The translations under genes were made by a program, and so were the position numbers. A stretch of 64,000 nucleotides of DNA from Novosphingobium flavum (GTDB taxonomy: Bacteria; Pseudomonadota; Alphaproteobacteria; Sphingomonadales; Sphingomonadaceae), in NCBI RefSeq assembly GCF_014230315.1, contig NZ_JACLAW010000003.1, forward strand, positions 1-64,000, read 5' to 3'. The stretch's first letter is position 1. Each line of letters starts with the position of its first letter. The notes beneath the pieces were generated by a model. The model worked only from the letters and a program-made list of their open reading frames with translations. It made no database searches and was not told the origin of the DNA. Positions 39,268-52,029 of the stretch are shown one piece after another.

Positions 39268-39303
39268 CTTTCTCCGGCAATTTGTTGCCGGTCGCAGAGA
39301 AAG
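39268..39303 (+). promoter_or_regulatory. Hairpin leader overlapping the PilZ ribosome-binding site
   Basis: CCGGCAA (39274-39280) pairs with TTGCCGG (39285-39291) across a TTTG loop. The flanking CTTTCT (39268-39273) pairs with AGAAAG (39298-39303). The outer stem includes the first bases of the AAAGGAG Shine-Dalgarno sequence of the PilZ gene. It could modulate translation; this is inferred from base pairing only. Confidence 0.4.
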
Positions 39304-39318
39304 GAGCCGAGCCGCAAA

Positions 39319-39657
39319 ATGGGTGCAGGAGCACAGCTGTCCGTCACCGACATGCGTCGGTCGACCCGCCATCCGGTCGATTGCCGGGTGATCGGTGAAC
39401 ATCGCCAGCGCGGCGACGTCCACCTGCATATCGTCAACCTTTCGGCCCATGGCTTCATGGCCCAGGGCGAGCTTGAGCTTGGCCGCGGCGAGCGCGTGGT
39501 GATCCGCCTGCCGCAGGTCGGCCGGATCGAAGCCCACCTGATCTGGACGAACGGAGACCGTGCCGGCTTCCAGTTCGAACGGATCGTGCGCGCCAACGAG
39601 TTCATGGCCCTGATCGACCATCTCCAACCCAATCCGCGTCTGCGCGCCCGGCGCTGA
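39319..39657 (+). CDS. PilZ domain protein
   Basis: The 112-residue protein is a single PilZ-like domain: RRSTRHPVDCRVIGEHRQRG holds an RxxxR-type N-terminal motif and VNLSAHGFMAQGE corresponds to the (D/N)xSxxG motif. PilZ domains bind c-di-GMP; both motifs are near consensus, so binding is plausible. AAAGGAG precedes the ATG at 39319 by about 12 bases. It is likely cytosolic and its partner is unknown. Confidence 0.78.
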   Translation: MGAGAQLSVTDMRRSTRHPVDCRVIGEHRQRGDVHLHIVNLSAHGFMAQGELELGRGERVVIRLPQVGRIEAHLIWTNGDRAGFQFERIVRANEFMALIDHLQPNPRLRARR

Positions 39658-39783
39658 CCGGCGCCGCCGGCCGGGTCCGCCCGCCTGCCGAGGGTGTGAA
39701 ATCTCGGGCCGGCAAGGCCCGCTTTGGCGGTGCAAACCTTTGCCCCGCTTGGCAATCGGGCGACAGGCTGGCATGGCCCGCGG

Positions 39784-41099
39784 GTGTCCAGCGAAGTCTC
39801 CTCCCCCGCGCCGTCTTCTCCCTTTGGAATTCCCGATTTTCGCCGCTTCTGGCTGACGCGGGTCTGTTCGGTCTTCGCCACCGCGGCGATCGCCGTGGTG
39901 CTCGGCTGGCAGGTCTATGACGTTGCCCGCGCCCAGTACGGGATGACTCCGGGGCAGGCTGCATTCCAGCTCGGCGTGGTTGGATTGGTGCAATTCGTGC
40001 CGATGTTGCTCCTCGCGCCGATCGCCGGCGTGATCGCCGACCGGTACGACCGGCGCAAGGTCGGTGCCTTCTCGCTCGGCATCGATCTCGTCATGGCCCT
40101 TTCGCTGGGCCTGAGCACGGCGCTGGGGGCGGCCAGCCTGCCGCTGCTGCTGGGCCTCGCCTCGCTTCACGGGGTAGCGCGCGCCTTTTACGGACCGGCG
40201 GTCAGCTCGATCGCGCCCAACCTGCTCCCGCCCGCGCTGATCCCGCGCGGCGTGGGCGCCAGCTCCATGGCCATGCAAATCGGCACGATCGGCGGCCCGG
40301 CAATGGGCGGCCTGCTTTACGCCCTCTCGCCCGCCCTGCCCTACTGGATCGCCTCTGCCTTGCTGGCGACCGGCCTGGTGATGGTGCTGACGATTCGCCC
40401 CCTGCCCGCACCCGCGAACAACCGCGAGGTTCACCCGGTGCGCCAGATCATCGACGGGTTCCGCTTCGTCTCGCGCTCGCCGATGCTGCTCGGTTGCATC
40501 ACGCTCGACCTGTTCGCCGTGCTGCTGGCGGGCGCCACGGCGCTGCTCCCGGTCTATGCCCGCGACATCCTGACCTGGCATGGCCAGGCCGTCGGGCCGA
40601 TGGGGCTGGGCCAGATGCGCGCCGCCCCGGCGGTTGGCGCGGCGGTCGTGGCCGTGGTTCTCTCGGTCCGCCCGGTCGCGCGGAACGTGGGGGTCAAGAT
40701 GCTGTGGGCCGTGGTCGTTTTCGGCGTGGCGACCGCCATCTTCGGCATTTCCCGCAATTACCTGCTCAGCCTCGCCATGCTGGCCGTGCTGGGCGCGGCC
40801 GACATGGTCTCGGTGTTCATCCGCAGTTCGCTGATCCAGCTTTCCACCCCGAACGACATGCGCGGGCGTGTCGCCTCGCTCTCGGGCATCGCCATCTCGG
40901 CTTCCAACGAACTGGGCGAAATGCAGTCCGGCATTGCCGCTGCGCTGCTCGGTGCCACGGGGGCGGTTGTCTTCGGGGGGGTAGGTGCGATAGTCGTCAC
41001 CGCACTCTGGTCGGTCCTGTTCCCGGTCCTTCGCCAGTCCCGAACCTTTGCTTCAGCCTATAGTCCACAGGCTGCCAATCCCACCAAGGAGCAAGCGAC

Positions 41100-41103
<4 letters not shown>
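39784..41103 (+). CDS. MFS transporter (EntS-like, MFS_3 type)
   Basis: The protein of about 439 residues has about 12 membrane helices and the MFS loop [15 protein letters not shown] between helices 2 and 3. It resembles the EntS/macrolide exporter-type branch. The substrate is unknown. The start is uncertain: GTG at 39784 matches where family members begin ([13 protein letters not shown] follows), while TTG at 39724 would add 20 atypical residues. Its TGA overlaps the ATG of cysK, so the two are translated together. Confidence 0.78.
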
Positions 41104-42013
<910 letters not shown>

Positions 42014-42017
<4 letters not shown>

Positions 42018-42724
42018 GCGGGCTTGAGGAACACCGCTACGACGATCGCGGGACCGCGCTGACCGGGTGGCTTGCTCGCCCGGCCGGCGTCCCGCGCGGG
42101 GCCGTGCTGGTGTTTCCGACCATCGCCAACCTCAGCCCTGCGGTCGAGGCCAAGGCCCTGCGGCTGGCGCAGACCGGCTTCGTCGTGCTCGTCGCCGATT
42201 TCTACGGCAAGACCGCCAGCTCGCCTGAGGAATGGCGGCTGTTTGCCGGGGAATTGCGGGCCGACGTCGATCATTATCGCGCCCGCCTCGCCGCCGCCCT
42301 GACCGCGCTGCTGGCCCTGCCAGAGGCGAGGGGCCTGCGAGCATCGGCCATCGGCTTCTGCATGGGCGGGCAGGCCGCGCTCGAACTGGCCCGGTCCGGC
42401 ACCGACCTTGCACTGGTGGCCAGTTTCCACGGCCTGCTCGAAACCGGGCGCAGGGCCAGCGCCGACACGCCGGTCAAGGCGCGGATCCTCGTCTGCCATG
42501 GCGACCGCGATCCGATGGTCCCGCGCGAGCAGGTGCTCGCCTTTTGGGAGGAAATGGATGGCGCCGGGGCCAACTGGCATTTCCATGCCTATGCCGGGGT
42601 GAAGCACGGCTTTACCGATCCCGGCAGCGATGCGCGCGGCATTGCCGCCCTCGGCTACGACGCCAGCGCCGACCGGCAGTCCTGGGCTTCGCTGGGCGGC
42701 CTGCTGGACGAAATCTACGGCTGA
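42014..42724 (+). CDS. Dienelactone hydrolase family protein
   Basis: The 236-residue alpha/beta hydrolase has the cysteine nucleophile in GFCMGGQAA, an aspartate in HGDRDPMVP and the histidine in VKHGFTDP, the Cys-Asp-His triad of the dienelactone hydrolase family. No chlorocatechol genes are near, so the substrate is open. It overlaps cysK by four bases. Its end shares a hairpin with the convergent hisI (42729-42756). Confidence 0.85.
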
Positions 42725-42728
42725 TCCT

Positions 42729-42756
42729 GCGGGTGGGGGCTCAGCCCTCCACCCGC
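42729..42756. terminator. Hairpin between convergent dienelactone hydrolase and hisI genes
   Basis: GCGGGTGG (42729-42736) pairs with CCACCCGC (42749-42756), and GGGC/GCCC extend the stem inside. It covers the hisI stop codon. There is no clear T-run on either side, so it may stop transcription weakly or only protect mRNA ends. Confidence 0.4.
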
Positions 42757-43118
42757 TCCAGTTCGTCCCCGTTGAGCAGGCGGTAGAAACAGGAGCGCGC
42801 GCCGGTGTGGCAGGTTGGCCCAGCGGGGCGCGCCTTCAGCACCAGCGCGTCCTGGTCGCAATCGACCAGAATCTCGGTCACCTCGAGCACGTGGCCCGAG
42901 CTTTCGCCCTTCATCCACAGCTTTCCGCGCGAACGGGAATGGAAGTGAGCCTTGCCCGTGCGCCGCGTGGCGTCGAGCGCGGCCTGGTCCATGAAGGCCA
43001 CCATCAGCACCTCGCCGGATTCGCTGTCGGTGACGACCGCGCTGAGCAGGCCCTTGTCGTCGAATTTCGGCATGAATCTGCGGCCTTGTTCGCGCTCGGC
43101 GCTGGCGCTGTCGGCCAT
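42741..43118 (-). CDS. hisI: Phosphoribosyl-AMP cyclohydrolase
   Basis: The 125-residue enzyme opens the adenine ring of phosphoribosyl-AMP in histidine synthesis. The metal-binding motifs are visible as VDCDQDALVLK and CHTGARSCFYR, together with the typical FMDQAAL and GKAHFHSRSRGKLWMKGE blocks. HisE is not fused and no other his gene is in the window. The start at 43118 follows AAAGGA by about eight bases. A structured 365-base stretch lies upstream. Confidence 0.93.
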   Translation of the reverse strand: MADSASAEREQGRRFMPKFDDKGLLSAVVTDSESGEVLMVAFMDQAALDATRRTGKAHFHSRSRGKLWMKGESSGHVLEVTEILVDCDQDALVLKARPAGPTCHTGARSCFYRLLNGDELERVEG

Positions 43119-43137
43119 GGTAAGTCCTTTCGGCATT

Positions 43138-43200
43138 TCAAAGGTTAACGTGTTGCACGATAACCACAGACCCGACCCAAAATCCAACAATGCCGCGCAT
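43138..43200 (-). CDS. Possible 20-codon leader ORF upstream of hisI
   Basis: ATG at 43200 opens a 20-residue hydrophobic peptide (begins MRGIVGFWVG, one histidine) ending at TGA 43138, 19 bases before the hisI ATG. AGGAAAG lies about nine bases upstream of its ATG. It has no run of histidine codons, so a classical his attenuator is unlikely. Its start codon lies directly after the 11-base inverted repeat arm. Coding status is unproven. Confidence 0.25.
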   Translation of the reverse strand: MRGIVGFWVGSVVIVQHVNL

Positions 43201-43299
43201 GGCACTTTTCTTTCCTGTCGATTCGATGAACAAGGGCCGTGCGGTTCGACAGGGAACCGCCCGCCGATCCGGCGGAACCAGGCAAAAGTGCCATGGTTC
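43199..43299. repeat. Nested inverted repeats with alternative pairings upstream of hisI
   Basis: ATGGCACTTTT (43199-43209) and AAAAGTGCCAT (43284-43294) are perfect 11-base inverted repeats. Inside are CCTGTCGA/TCGACAGG (43214-43221, 43246-43253), GCGGTT/AACCGC (43241-43246, 43255-43260) and CCGCC/GGCGG (from 43261 and from 43271). GAACCAGGCA/TGCC-A-TGGTTC (43275-43284, 43289-43299) pairs across the right outer arm. Several pairings exclude each other, as in RNA switches. No similar copy is seen elsewhere in the window. Confidence 0.6.
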
Positions 43300-43453
43300 A
43301 GGGGTAAATAGGCCGGGACCCGCGAAATGCAGGGCCGCCTGAATTGAGGGATTGGGTGAAGCGATCGTGGGGGCGATCGCCGAACCGCGGAAGCGGCACC
43401 CGGACGGTTTCGTCACGAGGACGCCCGGAGCTTCGGTTCCGGGCGTTTTCGTT
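43300..43453 (+). ncRNA. Candidate small RNA ending at an orphan intrinsic terminator
   Basis: A strong plus-strand terminator (43421-43453) lies where no plus-strand gene ends: comF and hisI are both on the minus strand. Between 43300 and the terminator are further stems, such as GCGATCG/CGATCGC (43361-43367, 43374-43380) and CGAACCG paired with CGGTTTCG (43381-43387, 43405-43412). The 5' end is not determinable; no clear promoter was found. It matches none of 6S RNA, SRP RNA or tmRNA by the hallmarks I know. Confidence 0.35.
43421..43453 (+). terminator. Strong intrinsic terminator with UUCG tetraloop
   Basis: ACGCCCGGAGC pairs with GTTCCGGGCGT over 11 bp (one G-U) around a TTCG tetraloop, and TTTCGTTT follows on the plus strand. 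On the minus strand it could also serve as the comF end, but the T-rich side faces plus. Confidence 0.75.
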
Positions 43454-43483
43454 TGTCGGCTTGCGGAACCTGGGATCGCTAAC

Positions 43484-44221
43484 TCACCCCGGGAGCGATT
43501 CGTTCAGCACGCGCGCGAAACAGGCTATCACCACCTTGTCCGCCCCGGCCCGTTTCAGCGCACGCACACAGGCTTCGCTGGTCGCGCCACTAGTCAGGAC
43601 GTCGTCGACAAGCACGATCTTCGCGCCTTTCAGCCGCTCCGCGTGCCTCGCATTGATCGCAATCGCACCTTTCAGCGCCTGCTCGCGCTGCCGGGCGCCG
43701 AGCCCGCCAAGGCTGGGCGTCTGCTTCACCCGCAGCAGACCATCGACCAGCATCGACATGCCAAGGTCCCGCGCGATCTCGCCGGCCAGCAGGGCCGACT
43801 GGTTGTAGCCACGACTCCACAACCGCCAGCGGTGCAAGGGCACCGGCACGGCCAGCCAGTCCGCCCCCACCGGCGGCAGGCGCGCCTCGATCAGCCGCGC
43901 CAGCCACGGTGCCAGCGCGATGTTGCCGCCGCGCTTGAAAGCGAGAACGAGGCGGCGGGAAGGCTCGTTGTAAAGGGTCGCGGCGGCGATCCCATCATGC
44001 CGTGGCGGCTCGGCCAGGCAGACGGCGCACAGCGAATTGTCGTCAACAGGATCGGTAAACGGGCGCTGGCACGCGGCGCAGCAGGGATGGCCCGGAATGG
44101 ACAGTTCGGACCAGCATGCCGCGCAGATCCCTTCCTGCACGGCGATGGCCTCGCTGCACAGCGGGCAACGCGGCGGGAATACAAGGTCGATCAGCGGCGC
44201 GATGGCCGGGTGAATGCGCAT
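43484..44221 (-). CDS. ComF family phosphoribosyltransferase-like protein
   Basis: The 245-residue protein has an N-terminal double zinc-finger region (CPLCSEAI, CAACWSEL, CCAACQRP, CAVCLAEP) and a PRTase-type domain with the PRPP loop IVLVDDVLTSGATSEAC. ComF supports DNA uptake in naturally competent bacteria, but many non-competent species carry it. The start at 44221 (MRIHPAIAP) is used; the upstream open frame lies over the divergent methyltransferase. Confidence 0.88.
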   Translation of the reverse strand: MRIHPAIAPLIDLVFPPRCPLCSEAIAVQEGICAACWSELSIPGHPCCAACQRPFTDPVDDNSLCAVCLAEPPRHDGIAAATLYNEPSRRLVLAFKRGGNIALAPWLARLIEARLPPVGADWLAVPVPLHRWRLWSRGYNQSALLAGEIARDLGMSMLVDGLLRVKQTPSLGGLGARQREQALKGAIAINARHAERLKGAKIVLVDDVLTSGATSEACVRALKRAGADKVVIACFARVLNESLPG

Positions 44222-44266
44222 GGCGCCATGCTTGCAATGCCCGGGCGAGCGGGGCAAGCCGCCGCC

Positions 44267-45013
44267 ATGGACCAGCCCACAACTCCCGAGATCTTCGCCC
44301 CACATCGCCGCGCCGCGCAGGCCGCCCGGATGGCCGCGCGGCAAGGCCGGGCCGATGCCGCGCGCTTCCTTCTCGAAGACGTGGCCGAGGATGTGGCCGA
44401 GCGGCTTGGCTTCCTGCGCCATGAGCCGGGCCGGGTACTGGTACTCGGCGATCCGGCCGGGGTGATCGCCGCAGCGCTGGGCCTAGCGGCGGAGGCAGGC
44501 ACTTTCGCGCTGGAGCAACCGTGGCCCACTGGCGGCTACGACACGATCGTCTCAGTCTTTGCCCACGATACGGCGAACGACCTGCCCGGCGCCCTGATCC
44601 ATGCCCGCCGCGCCCTTACGCCGGGCGGGCTGGCGCTCGTGACCATGTTGGGCGCAGGCAGCCTGCCGAGCCTGCGGGCGGTGATGCTCGCCGCCGACGG
44701 TGAGCGCCCCTCGCCGCGCATCCACCCGCAGGTCGACGTCCGCGCTGGGGCCCAATTGCTCCAGCGCGCGGGCTTTGCCGATCCGGTGGCCGACAGCCGT
44801 TCGCTCGCGGTGCGCTACGGCACGCTCAACCGGCTGGTCGAGGACCTGCGCGATCAGGGCCTGTCGGGCGTGCTGACCCAGTCCGGCCCTCCCCTCGGCA
44901 AGGCCGCGCGCGCGCGCGCCGAGGCCGCCTTTGCCGCCGAGGCGGATCAGGACGGGCGCGTTACCGAACGGTTTGAATTGCTGACCCTGTCGGGCTGGGC
45001 CTTGAGGAAATAG
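44267..45013 (+). CDS. SAM-dependent methyltransferase-like protein (BioC/NDUFAF5-like)
   Basis: The protein of about 248 residues resembles the BioC/NDUFAF5-like group: PEIFAPHRRAAQAAR at the start, a VLVLGDPAG segment where the SAM motif I normally sits, and a late ARRALTPGGLALVTMLG block. The glycine motif I is degenerate (GDPAG), so methylation is uncertain. The start at 44267 is favoured by homologue length; ATG at 44228 would add 13 residues. It is divergent from comF by 45 bases and convergent with ppdK. Confidence 0.72.
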   Translation: MDQPTTPEIFAPHRRAAQAARMAARQGRADAARFLLEDVAEDVAERLGFLRHEPGRVLVLGDPAGVIAAALGLAAEAGTFALEQPWPTGGYDTIVSVFAHDTANDLPGALIHARRALTPGGLALVTMLGAGSLPSLRAVMLAADGERPSPRIHPQVDVRAGAQLLQRAGFADPVADSRSLAVRYGTLNRLVEDLRDQGLSGVLTQSGPPLGKAARARAEAAFAAEADQDGRVTERFELLTLSGWALRK

Positions 45014-45049
45014 GAGCAGGGGCCGCAAGCCCCCGCCCCAAATCCATTA

Positions 45050-47713
<2,664 letters not shown>

Positions 47714-47757
47714 GACCTGCTCACTCCACCCTGCATGGGTCAACGCCAAGCCTTGGC

Positions 47758-50082
47758 TCAGCCCTCTATACGGGAAAAATCGGCTACGTGTTGCACTGCA
47801 TCACGGAAGTGCGCGAGCAAATCAAGCCGCGTCGCGCGCTTGTTAGCATCCGCATCATTGACCGTAACCGCATCAAAGAACGCATCGATCGGGCCGCGCA
47901 GGGCTGCGAGGGCCGCCATGGCCGCCGCGAAATCTTCCGCCGCAACCGCCGCGCGCGCAGCCGGCTGCGCCTTGTTCAGCGCCGCGACGAGCGCGGCCTC
48001 TGCCGGTTCCATGACGTAGTCGGCAGGATGAACCATCTGGCTGCGGGCGAGCGCCACCTCGCGCATGTCGGGATCGTCGACGCCCGACAGCGGGTCCTCG
48101 TCGCCCGAACGCGGAATGGTCACATCGGCGCCCTGCCAGTCTTCCTTCTTGAGGATATTGGCCGCGCGCTTGTACCCGGCGAGCAGGTTCACACCATCAT
48201 CGGTGCCGACAAATGCCTGAAGCGCCTGGACCCGCGCCAACAGGCGGACGAAATCGCCATCCCCGCCCAGCGCGAACACGGCATCGATCAGATCATGCCG
48301 GACGCCGGCTTCCTTTTGCTGGACCTTGAGCCGCTCGGCGAGAAAATTGAGCAGGGCCTCCGTTCCATCGACAGCCCGGTGCATCGAAAGGGTTACTGCG
48401 GACTGCTTGCGCTCCTCCGCGTTCGCCCAGACAACATCGTCGACAGGCATCGCCTCACCCAGGTTGGCGAGTGCCTGCGCCGCGTAAACTTCGGAATCCG
48501 CGTCAACCCGGCCCGCGCGGTAAGCGACACCGCGCGCCATCTCTACGGCGAGGGCCATTTTCAGCCCTACCCGCAGCCTGTTTTCCTGCAGGACCGCCAG
48601 CACCGCCAAGGCTTGCCGACGCAAGGCGAACGGGTCCTTCGATCCGGTTGGCGTCAGACCTTCAACGAAGAACTGCGCCAAGGTGTCCAATTTGTCCGCG
48701 AGCGCCACGGCCACGGTCACCGGCGCGGTGGGCACTTCATCGCCCTGCCCGACCGGCTTGTAATGGTCGCGGATCGCGTCGGCCACGGCGTCGGGCAGAC
48801 CTTCGGCGCGGGCATAGTAGCCGCCCATCAGGCCCTGCAGCTCAGGGAATTCGCCGACCATTTCGGTGACGAGATCGGCCTTGCACAGTTCGGCCGCCTG
48901 GCGGGCGAGCGCAGGGTCGCAGTTCGGCACGATCCCTTCGCTGGCCAGCCATTCGGCCAATTTCGCCACGCGCTCGACCTTGTCGGCCACCGTCCCCAGC
49001 TTCTCGTGGAAGGTGATCCGCGCCAGCTTCTCGGCGTGGACCGAAAGCGGGGTCTTACGGTCCTGCTGCCAGAAGAAGCGCGCGTCGGAGAGGCGCGCGG
49101 CCAGCACCTTGCGGTTGCCGTTCACGATCGCCGCGCCGCCGTCGCTCGCCTCGATATTGGCGGTGCAGACGAAGGCGTTGGCAAGATTGCCCGCGCCGTC
49201 ACGGCAGATGAAATACTTCTGGTTGGTCCGCGCGGTAAGCTGGATCGTCTCGGGCGGAACCTCGAGGTAATCCTCGTCAAACCGGCCGAGCAGCGGCACC
49301 GGCCATTCGGTCAGGCCCGCGTTCTCGATCACCAGACCTTCGTCCTCGACCAGCACCAGCCCGGCATTCACCGCGGCGGCCCGGGCCAGCTCGCGGACCA
49401 TGCCTTCACGCTCGGCATGATCGACCAGGACGTGGCAGGCGCGCAGCTTCTCCACATAATCGTCCGCCGTGCCGATGGTGATCTGGCCCGGATGGTGAAA
49501 GCGGTGGCCGAGAGTGGCATAGCCCGAGCGGACACCGCCGACCTCGCACTCGACCAGATCCTGCCCGAAAATGGCAACGATGCCCGAAAGCGGGCGCACC
49601 CAGCGCAGGCTCTCGGTGCTGATCGAGGCCTTGCCCCAGCGCATCGACTTGGGCCACGGGAAGGCGCGGCAGATCGCCGGGATCGCCTCGCCCAGCACGG
49701 CGCGGGTATCGCGGCCAGGCTTTTCGGTGATGGCGAAAAGCACGCCGTCACGCTCGGTCAATTGCTCGGCGGTCAGCCCGGTCTTGCGCAGGAAGCCTTC
49801 GAGCGCCTGCGGCGGCGCGCCGACGCGCGGTCCCTTCACCTCTTCGGAAACGGCGGCGGTCGCGTCCGGCAAGCCCTTGGCGATCAGCGCGAGGCGGCGC
49901 GGGGTCGAATAGACCGTGACCGCGCCGACCGAAACACCGGCGCCAGCCATCTGCTCGCGGAACAGTTTCTCAAGGCTCGCGCGGGCACCGGCCTGCATCC
50001 GCGCCGGGATCTCCTCGGAGCGCAGTTCGAGGAGGAAATCACGCGCCTTTGCGGCCGCGCCAGATGCAAGCTGATCGCTCAT
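47758..50082 (-). CDS. glyS: Glycyl-tRNA synthetase beta subunit
   Basis: The 774-residue subunit recognises tRNA-Gly in the alpha2-beta2 enzyme. It begins [15 protein letters not shown], carries the HD-like central region ([20 protein letters not shown]) and ends with a DALR anticodon-binding-type domain. The start at 50082 (MSDQLASG) overlaps the end of glyQ by four bases, coupling the two subunits. Confidence 0.95.
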   Translation of the reverse strand: MSDQLASGAAAKARDFLLELRSEEIPARMQAGARASLEKLFREQMAGAGVSVGAVTVYSTPRRLALIAKGLPDATAAVSEEVKGPRVGAPPQALEGFLRKTGLTAEQLTERDGVLFAITEKPGRDTRAVLGEAIPAICRAFPWPKSMRWGKASISTESLRWVRPLSGIVAIFGQDLVECEVGGVRSGYATLGHRFHHPGQITIGTADDYVEKLRACHVLVDHAEREGMVRELARAAAVNAGLVLVEDEGLVIENAGLTEWPVPLLGRFDEDYLEVPPETIQLTARTNQKYFICRDGAGNLANAFVCTANIEASDGGAAIVNGNRKVLAARLSDARFFWQQDRKTPLSVHAEKLARITFHEKLGTVADKVERVAKLAEWLASEGIVPNCDPALARQAAELCKADLVTEMVGEFPELQGLMGGYYARAEGLPDAVADAIRDHYKPVGQGDEVPTAPVTVAVALADKLDTLAQFFVEGLTPTGSKDPFALRRQALAVLAVLQENRLRVGLKMALAVEMARGVAYRAGRVDADSEVYAAQALANLGEAMPVDDVVWANAEERKQSAVTLSMHRAVDGTEALLNFLAERLKVQQKEAGVRHDLIDAVFALGGDGDFVRLLARVQALQAFVGTDDGVNLLAGYKRAANILKKEDWQGADVTIPRSGDEDPLSGVDDPDMREVALARSQMVHPADYVMEPAEAALVAALNKAQPAARAAVAAEDFAAAMAALAALRGPIDAFFDAVTVNDADANKRATRLDLLAHFRDAVQHVADFSRIEG

Positions 50083-50981
50083 ACCGTCCACCCCGGGAAC
50101 TTCTCGGCCCATTCGGCCTCGTTCTTCCTGATCCACGCCTCGCACGAACCCTTGGCGAGATCACGCACCCGGCCGATGTAGCTGGCGCGTTCCTGCACCG
50201 AGATCACGCCGCGCGCCTGCAGCAGGTTGAACAGGTGGCTCGCCTCGATCGCCTGGTCATAGGCGGCGAGCGGAACTTCGGCCTCGATGCAGCGCCTGCA
50301 CTCGGCCTCAGCCGCCTGGAAGCCGCGGAACAGCGAATCCGTGTCCGCGACCTCGAAGTTGTACTTCGACATCTGGCGTTCGTTCTCGAGGAACACCTCG
50401 CCATAGGTCACGCCGTCGTTGTTGAACTTGAGGTCATAGACCCAGTCCACGCCCTGGATATACATGGCGAGACGCTCGAGCCCGTAAGTCAGCTCACCCG
50501 CCACCGGCTTGCAGTCGAACCCGCCGACCTGCTGGAAATAGGTGAACTGGGTCACTTCCATCCCGTCGCACCAGACTTCCCAGCCCAGCCCCCAGGCGCC
50601 CAGCGTGGGGCTTTCCCAGTCATCCTCCACGAAGCGGATATCGTGGGCGAGCGGATCGACGCCGATCGCGGCGAGGCTCTGGAGATAGAGTTCCTGCAGG
50701 TTTTCCGGGTTAGGCTTCAGGATCACCTGATACTGGTAATAGTGCTGCAGTCGGTTCGGGTTTTCGCCATAGCGCCCGTCGGTCGGCCGGCGCGAGGGCT
50801 GGACATAGGCCGCCTTCCACGGCTGCGGGCCGAGCGCGCGCAGAGTGGTCGACGGGTGGAAGGTACCCGCGCCCATGCGCATGTCATAAGGCTGGAGGAT
50901 GAGGCAGCCCTGCGCGCTCCAGAAGGCGTGGAGGCGCAGGATCATGTCCTGGAAGGACAGCGGTGCGGCGGTATCCGTCAT
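50079..50981 (-). CDS. glyQ: Glycyl-tRNA synthetase alpha subunit
   Basis: The 300-residue subunit has the catalytic class II core: [53 protein letters not shown] and [20 protein letters not shown]. It forms glycyl-adenylate. The start at 50981 ([10 protein letters not shown]) matches the family. It is the first gene of glyQ-glyS-ppdK. Confidence 0.96.
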   Translation of the reverse strand: MTDTAAPLSFQDMILRLHAFWSAQGCLILQPYDMRMGAGTFHPSTTLRALGPQPWKAAYVQPSRRPTDGRYGENPNRLQHYYQYQVILKPNPENLQELYLQSLAAIGVDPLAHDIRFVEDDWESPTLGAWGLGWEVWCDGMEVTQFTYFQQVGGFDCKPVAGELTYGLERLAMYIQGVDWVYDLKFNNDGVTYGEVFLENERQMSKYNFEVADTDSLFRGFQAAEAECRRCIEAEVPLAAYDQAIEASHLFNLLQARGVISVQERASYIGRVRDLAKGSCEAWIRKNEAEWAEKFPGWTV

Positions 50982-51096
50982 GAGGGCGCCTTTGGCGGAT
51001 GGCGCGCGGGGAATCAACCGTGCACACGGCCTGCAAACGGTGCCATGTCAATTTCCGTTCATCTCTTGGCAGGTTTACCCGCTATAGGCCGTGATC

Positions 51097-52029
51097 ATGC
51101 GCCTTGCCCTCCGTTCGCTCGCCCTTCCCGTTCTTGCCGCCCTTGCCTCGCTGGCCGCGCCCGGAGCGGCACAGCAGCTCGCGCCCATCCCGGCCGCGGC
51201 GGCTGCAGCCACGACGCCGCCCACCGTACCGGTCACGCCCGCGCTGTGGAAGCTGTCGGACAAGGACACCACGATCTACCTGTTCGGCACGATCCACGCC
51301 CTGCCGGCCGGGGTGAACTGGCTGACCGGGCCGGTCGAGGCCGCCTTCCGCAAGTCGGACCAGCTTGTCACCGAGATTCCCGAGACCGACGCGAAGGAGA
51401 TGCAGAACGCAATCCTGTCCAACGCCATGCTTCCGGCAAGCCAGACCCTACGCGGCCTGCTCTCGGCCGAGGACAAGGCCAAGCTGGAAGGCGCTCTGGC
51501 CTCGTTCAAGCTCCCGCCCGAGGCCTTCGACCGGTTCGAGCCGTGGTACGCCGCCGTCGCGCTGACCACCCTGCCGCTCGCCAAGGAGGGCTACAGCGCC
51601 GATACCGGGGCCGAGGAAACCATTTCCGCCGCGGCCAAGCAACTGGGCAAACCCCGGATGGGCCTCGAAACGGCGGCCTACCAGCTGTCCCTGTTCGACG
51701 GCCTGCCGATGGAGGTCCAGAAGAAGTACCTGCGCGACGTGATCGACGGCCTGCCCACGCTCGATACCGAACTGGCAGCGATGATCCGCGAGTGGAGCGC
51801 GGGCCATGCCGACAAGCTCGCCGAACTGCTCAACGACAAGGAAGACGATCCGCGCATTTCCGCCGTGCTGCTGACCGGGCGCAACAAGATGTGGGCCAAC
51901 TGGGCGAAGAAGCGCATGGCCGAGCCGGGCACGGTCTTCGTCGCGGTCGGCGCGGGGCACCTCGCGGGCAAGGAATCAATGCTGACCATGCTGACCAAGA
52001 ACGGATTGAAGGTCGAGCGCATCCAGTGA
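51097..52029 (+). CDS. Secreted TraB/GumN family protein (copy 1)
   Basis: The 310-residue protein has a Sec signal peptide ([18 protein letters not shown]) and the family's two conserved ends: FGTIHALP, with the histidine, near the start and [12 protein letters not shown] near the end. These TIKI/TraB-like motifs form a metal-dependent protease-like fold; bacterial function is not known. The start is ATG 51097, or GTG two codons earlier. It overlaps a second copy by four bases. Confidence 0.83.
   Translation: MRLALRSLALPVLAALASLAAPGAAQQLAPIPAAAAAATTPPTVPVTPALWKLSDKDTTIYLFGTIHALPAGVNWLTGPVEAAFRKSDQLVTEIPETDAKEMQNAILSNAMLPASQTLRGLLSAEDKAKLEGALASFKLPPEAFDRFEPWYAAVALTTLPLAKEGYSADTGAEETISAAAKQLGKPRMGLETAAYQLSLFDGLPMEVQKKYLRDVIDGLPTLDTELAAMIREWSAGHADKLAELLNDKEDDPRISAVLLTGRNKMWANWAKKRMAEPGTVFVAVGAGHLAGKESMLTMLTKNGLKVERIQ

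Noticed and set aside
43119-43483. Histidine attenuator, 6S RNA, SRP RNA or tmRNA in the gap
   Set aside because: No run of His codons, no SRP GGAAG/AGCAGCC hallmark, no tag-peptide frame; the structures found do not match these RNAs.
43484-44221. comF as evidence for natural competence
   Set aside because: ComF-like proteins occur widely in non-competent bacteria and no other com gene is in the window.
47788-50181. 797-codon open frame antisense to glyS
   Set aside because: GlyS is intact on the other strand; the antisense frame has no recognisable domain.
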